DNA of 7,273 bases from CAYYMD01 sp964480425 (GTDB lineage Bacteria; Planctomycetota; Phycisphaerae; SM23-33). The DNA is taken from the NCBI GenBank assembly GCA_964480425.1, contig CAYZPY010000128.1:1-7273 (forward strand), written 5' to 3'. A model generated the notes under the pieces. That model saw only the letters and a list, made by a program, of their open reading frames with translations, had not been told where the DNA came from and ran no database searches. The position numbers and the translations under genes are program-made. Below are positions 6,407 to 7,273 of the stretch, piece after piece. Position 1 is the first letter of the stretch, and each line of letters starts with the position of its first letter.

Positions 6407-7180
6407 ATGGACCGACAGACGCTAAAGCGGATACTCGACGACGTCAGCGCCGGGAAACTGGACGTCGACGACGCGGTGGAGTGCCTGGCGCACCTGCCGT
6501 TCGAGGTGACCGAGTTCGCCACGGTTGATCACCACCGCTCGTTGCGGTGCGGCTTCGGGGAGGTTATCTACTGCCCCGGCAAGACCGTCGGGCAGATAGT
6601 GGCCATCTTCGAAAAGGTCGCTTCCGGCGGGCCCGGCGCCTCCGGGCCCGTGCTGGCCACTCGCGCCGACGAAAATATATACCGCGCCGTGGCGGAAAAA
6701 TTCCCCCGCGCCGAATATGACGAACTTGCCCGCGCCATAACGCTCAGACCCGAGAATCCTCCCGCGCCGACAGGTCGCGTGGCAATAGTGGCCGCCGGCA
6801 CCAGCGACCTGCCGGTGGCCCAGGAGGCGCGAGTGACCGCCGAGATGCTGGGCGCCGAGGTCTCCACGCATTACGACGTGGGCGTGGCCGGTCTGCACCG
6901 ACTCCTGGCGCACCTTGGGGAGTTGCGCAAGGCCAACATCATCGTCGTGGTCGCCGGCATGGAAGGGGCGCTGGCAAGCGTGGTCGGCGGGCTGGTGGCA
7001 GTGCCGGTGGTGGCGGTGCCCACCTCCGTGGGATACGGGGCGAGTTTCGCCGGCGTGGCGGCGCTTTTGACAATGCTAAACAGTTGCGCGTCGAACGTGA
7101 CGGTGGTGAACATAGACAATGGCTTCGGCGGCGGTTACGTCGCGGCCATGATAAACAGACAGGCAACCGCCAGTAAGTAA
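6407..7180 (+). CDS. larB: Pyridinium-3,5-biscarboxylic acid mononucleotide synthase LarB
   Basis: LarB carboxylates and hydrolyses nicotinic acid adenine dinucleotide, the first step to the nickel-pincer nucleotide cofactor used by lactate racemase and other LarA-type enzymes. The 257 residues match the family from end to end. The N-terminal part has LPFEVTEFATVDHHRSLRCGFGEVIY (30-55) and GKTVGQIVAI (58-67). The C-terminal half is PurE-like, with AAGTSDLPVAQEA (129-141), GMEGALASVVGGL (184-196), PTSVGYGASF (205-214) and MLNSCASNV (223-231). C227 corresponds to the cysteine that forms the covalent adduct with the substrate pyridine ring in studied LarB. The start is firm: an in-frame TGA at 6386-6388 rules out upstream extension. 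No SD precedes it, and the promoter -10 is 6 bases away. larC, larE and larA are not visible in the window. Confidence 0.95.
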   Translation: MDRQTLKRILDDVSAGKLDVDDAVECLAHLPFEVTEFATVDHHRSLRCGFGEVIYCPGKTVGQIVAIFEKVASGGPGASGPVLATRADENIYRAVAEKFPRAEYDELARAITLRPENPPAPTGRVAIVAAGTSDLPVAQEARVTAEMLGAEVSTHYDVGVAGLHRLLAHLGELRKANIIVVVAGMEGALASVVGGLVAVPVVAVPTSVGYGASFAGVAALLTMLNSCASNVTVVNIDNGFGGGYVAAMINRQATASK

Positions 7181-7183
7181 GCC

Positions 7184-7204
7184 CCGCACGAAAGTAAAGT
7201 GCGG
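7184..7204 (+). terminator. Hairpin just after larB
   Basis: CCGCAC (7184-7189) and GTGCGG (7199-7204) form a perfect 6-bp stem with a 9-base A-rich loop, beginning 3 bases after the larB stop. TGGTATATGGG follows, with no U-tract. It may be a terminator or an mRNA 3'-end stabiliser. Confidence 0.4.
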
Positions 7205-7229
7205 TGGTATATGGGTAAACGTCGAACCG

Positions 7230-7273
7230 ATGAAAGACAACGCCGAACAAATTGAGAATGTTACCGAGATCGC
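7230..7273 (+). CDS. Possible start of a further gene, cut by window end
   Basis: An ATG at 7230 opens a frame that stays open to the last base (14 full codons, beginning MKDNAEQIENV). No clear SD precedes it. The visible residues do not resemble the start of LarC, LarE or LarA, and nothing else can be recognised in so short a stretch. It may be the next co-oriented gene 49 bases after larB, or chance. Confidence 0.3.
   Translation, partial: MKDNAEQIENVTEI

Noticed and set aside
7211..7255. 14-codon frame starting at ATG 7211
   Set aside because: It is very short, lacks an SD and closes at once with TGA; the frame at 7230 is the better candidate.

Overview
This is a GC-rich bacterial chromosome segment, densely coding, with no RNA gene, CRISPR array, insertion sequence or prophage signal. 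The gene order infB, DUF503 (ylxP), rbfA is an ordinary bacterial translation-initiation cluster. The best guess for the host is a planctomycete-type bacterium (Planctomycetota, perhaps Phycisphaerae/Sedimentisphaerales). The grounds are an enzyme-like domain carrying a very long lysine-rich tail, a secreted agarase-like glycosidase, and GC-rich coding that still uses many ATA and AGG codons. This assignment is inference and no marker in the window proves it.

Left block, plus strand, positions 1-3670. A 5'-truncated infB (IF-2) is open from base 1 to 1971. It is followed by a DUF503/YlxP protein (2011-2298), rbfA (about 2322-2741, or 2289-2741) and a 303-residue helix-hairpin-helix (endonuclease III-fold) protein (2759-3670). 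The first three belong to translation initiation and 30S maturation. The fourth lacks the catalytic lysine and the iron-sulfur cysteines of endonuclease III and ends in about 105 residues that are roughly half lysine. It is the least expected gene here.

Middle block, minus strand, positions 6294 down to 3846. A short-chain dehydrogenase that closely resembles D-mannonate oxidoreductase (fructuronate reductase) is followed after one base by a secreted clan GH-A glycoside hydrolase resembling GH50 agarases. The pair looks like a small carbohydrate-use operon. It converges on the left block across a 175-base spacer (3671-3845) that holds hairpins without U-tracts.

Right block, plus strand, from 6407. 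larB, for the nickel-pincer nucleotide cofactor, diverges from the dehydrogenase across a 112-base spacer. A perfect TATAAT lies 6 bases before the larB ATG and no ribosome binding site is visible, so larB is probably read from a leaderless mRNA. A hairpin follows larB, and a possible new reading frame starts at 7230 and runs off the end of the window.
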